A DNA stretch of 64,000 bases from Vibrio caribbeanicus ATCC BAA-2122. GTDB taxonomy: Bacteria; Pseudomonadota; Gammaproteobacteria; Enterobacterales; Vibrionaceae. The stretch spans positions 1-64,000 of the forward strand of contig NZ_AEIU01000091.1 of NCBI RefSeq assembly GCF_000165125.1, written 5' to 3'. Made by a program: the position numbers and the translations under genes. Positions 60,810 to 64,000 of the stretch are shown one piece after another. The notes beneath the pieces were generated by a model that was given only the letters and a program-made list of their open reading frames with translations, made no database searches and was not told the DNA's origin. How positions within the stretch are numbered: the first letter of the stretch is position 1; every line of letters begins with the position of its first letter.

Positions 60810-61772
60810 ATGATGAAATCAGCAAAAGAGAAACTTTTTTATGCCCCAACCCCCATAGCTGGTCTCGCTCTAGGTGTCGGTAGTCTTGGTTGGTGCTGGG
60901 AAAATGCTTATGCTTTTAACGGAATTGCTCAGTGGGCTGGTGCGATTATGGCGGGCTCTTTGCTATTGCTCTTGTTTGCCAAATTTTGCTTTCATCCGAA
61001 TCAGTTAAAATCTGAACTTGCCCACCCTGTCGTGGGAAGTGTCCTTCCAACTTTTGCTATGGCTCTGATGATAGTGTCGCACTCAATCGGACAATTCATC
61101 CCAACTCTTGGTGATGGTATCTGGTTGTTTGCTGTGGTAATACATCTCATTTTCCTGATCACTTTTGCCTATCACAGAATTCAAGATTTTCAATTGCACC
61201 AGATGGTCCCTAGCTGGTTTATTCCTCCTGTTGGAATCATAGTAGCGGATGTTTCATTTTCGGGTAACTCAGTATTGGCCCCGATTGCCTACGTTGCATT
61301 GTTTCTGGGCATGGCCGCTTGTGCTGTGATGTTACCTTTTATGATATACAGATTGATTTTTACTCGACAAATTGCGGCTAATGAGAAACCAACCATTGCA
61401 GTACTTGCTGCACCTGCCAGCGCAACGTTAGCGGGCTATCTTAGTTTAATGGAGAATCCTTCTCCTGTGATCATTGGTATTTTATTTGGTATCTCAGTAC
61501 TAATGACCAGTGTTATCTATTGTGCTTTTTTCCACCTGCTTAGACTGCCATTCAGTGCCGGTTTTGCTGCTTATACTTTCCCCATGGTGATTGGCTCTAC
61601 GGCTTTATACAAGTTGGCACATTGGATGGAAAGTCAAGGTATCCCTAATAAGTATGTCATGCAGATAAATGGGTTAGCCTACTTTGAGTTGATTATTGCT
61701 ACAGCAGTTGTGGCTTACGTATGTGTTCGCTACGTGACCTTTTATTGTTCTGACCTAAAGGAAGCGTATTAG
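60810..61772 (+). CDS. TDT-family (TehA/SLAC1) transporter
   Basis: A 320-residue membrane protein with ten hydrophobic segments of the tellurite-resistance/dicarboxylate (SLAC1) fold. PIAGLALGVGSLGWCWEN is its first helix and FSAGFAAYTFPMVIGSTALY near the end is typical. Members move small anions, from malate and nitrate to sulfite. The frame is open from 60654, but the first membrane helix is preceded by the ATG pair at 60810/60813. Its end overlaps the converging activator gene by 4 bases. Confidence 0.82.
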   Translation: MMKSAKEKLFYAPTPIAGLALGVGSLGWCWENAYAFNGIAQWAGAIMAGSLLLLLFAKFCFHPNQLKSELAHPVVGSVLPTFAMALMIVSHSIGQFIPTLGDGIWLFAVVIHLIFLITFAYHRIQDFQLHQMVPSWFIPPVGIIVADVSFSGNSVLAPIAYVALFLGMAACAVMLPFMIYRLIFTRQIAANEKPTIAVLAAPASATLAGYLSLMENPSPVIIGILFGISVLMTSVIYCAFFHLLRLPFSAGFAAYTFPMVIGSTALYKLAHWMESQGIPNKYVMQINGLAYFELIIATAVVAYVCVRYVTFYCSDLKEAY

Positions 61773-63631
61773 CGAAGTCCTCGTTCCCTTAAACGCTTAT
61801 ATAAGGTATTGCGACTGATACTAAGCTCCTTGGCCGCCGCAGATACGTTCCGCCCACATTGTTCATAAGTTTCGAGCCAGTTATCGTCAAGTTCAGGGGC
61901 CGATATTGCTGATGAGAGTAAGGTAACATTGCTATCGGCGTGGGAATGTTGTATATCGTGCATAAAATCATCAGGCAAATCATCAATCATAATCGTATTG
62001 CCATCTGCCATTGCTACAGCAATTTGAATCACGCTGACCATCTGTCTGATGTTTCCAGGCCAAGGGTGTTGACAGAAAAGCTTGAGAACATCAGGGCTTA
62101 CCGTTATTTCTTGACTGCTTTCATTGCACTTTTCGAGCAGTCGTTGAACCAGCACTTCTTTGTCTGAACGCTCTCGTAGTGAGGGGAGTGATAGGTTTAA
62201 TCCTGTTACTCTATAGTAGAGATCTTGCCTAAAGGTTCCTTGTTGGACATCGTCTTTCAGGTTTCGATTCGTGGCTGATACCAGTTTAAAATCAACAGGA
62301 TAGGCTGCGGTTGAACCAAGAGGTGTGACGGTACGCTCTTGTAATACCCGGAGTAATCTTGCTTGAACATTAAGTGGCATGTCCCCGAGTTCGTCCAGAA
62401 ACAGTGTGCCTTTGTCAGCTTTTCTTATTAAGCCAATGGAGCCTTTTTGGTTTGCCCCAGTAAACGCGCCTTTTTCGTAGCCAAATAACTCTGATTCAAC
62501 TAAGTCAGGCGGTATCGCAGCGCAGTTAACGGCAATGAGAGGGGAATGTTTTCGCTGACTAGATTGGTGCATGGCATTAACAAAAACTTCTTTACCAACA
62601 CCAGTTTCACCATGAATCAAAATCGGAATATCTTTATTGATGAGGCGGCTGACTTGTTTTATCGCTTTTGCCAGTTGTGGATCACCTGTATCGAGTTTTT
62701 GCAGATCAAAAGGCGTGGTTGTTGTTTTTTGAGCTCCTGCAGCCGAGGTGTCACGAAAATCAATTTTACGTCCAACAGGGATACTTGGTGGAATCGTCAT
62801 TGCGTAATAACTGAACTTTTCTTTTGAACGTATCTCAGCAGGGGTAAAAGATGGGTGAGACAAGAGTTTTTCAAGTTTGATATCAAATAACTGTTCGAGT
62901 GATTGCAGCGCCAGATCTTGACCAAGAACAATTTCGGCTCTGCGATTGGCCGAAACGATCATCCCTTGCTCGTTAAAAACGAGCAGTGATGACCACTGGC
63001 TATCAATATTTTCAGGCGATGTATTGAACCAAAGTAAAAAATGGTTGCGATGAAATTGAGAAACGATCAACTGGTTTTCTATCGCTTGTGACATTAATTT
63101 AACCATACCTAACGTGTGAGAGCTAGGAATGTATGCGTCACTGGCAATAGACAATACTCCTGCCATTTTCCTTTCGGCATCAAAAAGTGGAGCAGCAGAG
63201 CCTGTCATAAAACGATTGGAACTTAAAAAGTGCTCATCGTGGAAAACTTGAACAATAGATCCTGTTTCTAACGCAGTACCAATAGCATTGGTGCCAATCA
63301 GACTTTCTTTCCAATTGACCCCATTTTGAAAGACTTGGGGTTGGTGTTGGTTAAAAAAGCGTTGCTCCCCCCAATTATTTAGAACATGCCCAGATGGGCT
63401 TGCCAACGTTATTAAGCAGTTACTATTGGCCAATAGACTGTCGTAGAAGGGCAGTACTTTTTGTTGTGTTGTCGAGAGCAAGCGAGCATGTTGCTCGATA
63501 TTCTCCGATAGGATCTGGCCATTTTGTATATCAATAATAGGTTCACTATTGTGGAGCAAACCAAATTCTCTACATCGTTGCCACGAATGCTCGATCATTG
63601 ATAGATGTTTTTTGTCGATATTAGTGGCCAT
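61769..63631 (-). CDS. Sigma-54-dependent activator, AcoR/DhaR type
   Basis: A 620-residue enhancer-binding protein. N-terminal GAF-type sensor (about 60-215) with WKESLIGTNAIGTAL and RFMTGSAAPLFDAERKMAGVL, AAA+ domain with Walker A GETGVGKE (near 339) and the sigma-54 contact loop GAFTGA (near 385), and a C-terminal Fis-type helix-turn-helix (VSAAAKELSISRNTLYKRL). The GAF plus AAA+ plus Fis layout is that of AcoR and DhaR, which respond to acetoin or dihydroxyacetone-like compounds. A sigma-54 promoter and tandem repeats lie in the divergent gap. Confidence 0.9.
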   Translation of the reverse strand: MATNIDKKHLSMIEHSWQRCREFGLLHNSEPIIDIQNGQILSENIEQHARLLSTTQQKVLPFYDSLLANSNCLITLASPSGHVLNNWGEQRFFNQHQPQVFQNGVNWKESLIGTNAIGTALETGSIVQVFHDEHFLSSNRFMTGSAAPLFDAERKMAGVLSIASDAYIPSSHTLGMVKLMSQAIENQLIVSQFHRNHFLLWFNTSPENIDSQWSSLLVFNEQGMIVSANRRAEIVLGQDLALQSLEQLFDIKLEKLLSHPSFTPAEIRSKEKFSYYAMTIPPSIPVGRKIDFRDTSAAGAQKTTTTPFDLQKLDTGDPQLAKAIKQVSRLINKDIPILIHGETGVGKEVFVNAMHQSSQRKHSPLIAVNCAAIPPDLVESELFGYEKGAFTGANQKGSIGLIRKADKGTLFLDELGDMPLNVQARLLRVLQERTVTPLGSTAAYPVDFKLVSATNRNLKDDVQQGTFRQDLYYRVTGLNLSLPSLRERSDKEVLVQRLLEKCNESSQEITVSPDVLKLFCQHPWPGNIRQMVSVIQIAVAMADGNTIMIDDLPDDFMHDIQHSHADSNVTLLSSAISAPELDDNWLETYEQCGRNVSAAAKELSISRNTLYKRLRERGLR

Positions 63632-63721
63632 AATCGGTATTCCACAAATCTAAAGTTTCTGTCGTTTGTATTTCGCTTATCATCGTTATTGTTCAGAAGC
63701 GAAAATATAACATATCACTCA

Positions 63722-63759
63722 GTTGAACACTTTGAACACTTTGAACACCTGATGAACAC
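63722..63759 (+). repeat. Tandem 9-base repeats, probable activator sites
   Basis: GTTGAACAC, TTTGAACAC and TTTGAACAC stand head to tail (63722-63748), with a fourth copy GATGAACAC two bases further (63751-63759). They lie about 145 bases before the sigma-54 promoter and 90 bases from the activator start, where enhancer sites are expected. Confidence 0.65.
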
Positions 63760-63901
63760 ATTTTATTAACATTTGTTAACCAGATCTCATCCACTCCGAA
63801 CTGACCAAGATAGTGTCCTTATTGAGTTTTTGGTCATGTTATCCTTATGTTTCAATGCTTGTATCGAGGTTTTGTAAAAAAAATGTATAAAAAATGAAAC
63901 T

Positions 63902-63917
63902 TGGCATGACTCTCGCT
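63902..63917 (+). promoter_or_regulatory. Sigma-54 promoter
   Basis: TGGCATG-ACTC-TCGCT fits TGGCACG-N4-TTGCW with two mismatches and the invariant GG-N10-GC (63903-63904, 63915-63916). The start would be near 63928, 40 bases before the partial gene. Confidence 0.8.
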
Positions 63918-63966
63918 CTAATGAGCAATATCGAAAATTTGATATTCGCAGGGAAAGGAGCATTTA

Positions 63967-64000
63967 GTGTCATTAACACTGGAGCAGGTAAGTAAATATG
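63967..64000 (+). CDS. Start of a gene cut by the window end
   Basis: A GTG at 63967 six bases after GGAAAGGAG opens a frame translating as MSLTLEQVSKY to the edge. The pattern of alternating hydrophobics followed by VSKY resembles the first strand of ABC transporter ATPases, including those of glycerol-type ABC systems. Eleven codons do not settle it. It is the gene served by the sigma-54 promoter. Confidence 0.5.
   Translation, partial: MSLTLEQVSKY

Noticed and set aside
63722-63759. Short CRISPR-like array
   Set aside because: Units are only 9 bases and abut without spacers, and no cas gene is near; operator repeats explain them better.

Overview
The window is a chromosomal segment of a gamma-proteobacterium, almost certainly a Vibrio or close Vibrionaceae relative. 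The reasons are the gene order suhB / trmJ-iscRSUA-hscBA-fdx-iscX-pepB-ndk, a free-standing second EF-G gene, the long DapD type, the oversized PstC/PstA permeases, and moderately AT-rich DNA throughout. It is mostly core metabolism in well-packed operons. I see no tRNA, rRNA, insertion sequence, prophage or CRISPR array.

Layout: (1) 1-1000, a small accessory patch: a glutathione S-transferase gene followed by DNA that resembles a decayed integron attC site and a 26-codon ORF, ending at suhB. (2) 1.0-10.5 kb, suhB (minus), trmJ, then the ISC iron-sulfur operon with two abutting IscR sites, followed by pepB and ndk. (3) 10.7-12.9 kb, a second EF-G gene with its own extended -10 promoter. (4) 12.9-21.6 kb, a looser regulatory and transport region: LysR, acyl-CoA synthetase, ChrA-type chromate transporter with a divergent LysR, AraC regulator, DMT exporter, gamma-glutamylcyclotransferase-like protein and NnrS. 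(5) 21.7-29.1 kb, glycerol-3-phosphate genes glpD, glpR, glpK (minus) and glpTQ (plus), without glpF. (6) 29.1-36.5 kb, dapD, a 2-Cys peroxiredoxin divergent from oxyR, the glyoxylate shunt aceBA behind a palindrome-rich leader, and a CBS-domain gene preceded by a small ORF. (7) 36.7-42.4 kb, queA-tgt-yajC-secD-secF. (8) 42.5-46.2 kb, mepA, the tRNA hydroxylation pair trhP-yfhL, and rdgC. (9) 46.3-58.6 kb, a full phosphate regulon: phoBR-pstS, ppx-ppk on the other strand, and pstCAB-phoU, with Pho boxes before phoB and pstC. (10) 58.6-61.8 kb, cutC, SOS-controlled yebG, and a LysR gene divergent from a TDT (TehA/SLAC1) transporter gene. (11) 61.8-64.0 kb, an AcoR-like sigma-54 activator divergent from a sigma-54 promoter and the first codons of a gene cut by the window end.

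The themes are Fe-S supply and its consumers (IscR, ferredoxins, TrhP/YfhL), phosphate and polyphosphate homeostasis, C2/C3 carbon use (aceBA, glp), and queuosine plus protein export.

The most interesting points are the seven-repeat, propeller-like periplasmic domain in PstC with a matching coiled-coil insertion in PstA; the tandem TTTGAACAC repeats between the AcoR-like gene and the sigma-54 promoter; the palindrome-rich leader of aceB; the hairpin at the predicted 5' end of the queA mRNA; and the attC-like relic at the left edge. No wholly new multi-gene system is evident to me. All product calls are by reading protein motifs and comparing them with remembered families; no database was searched.
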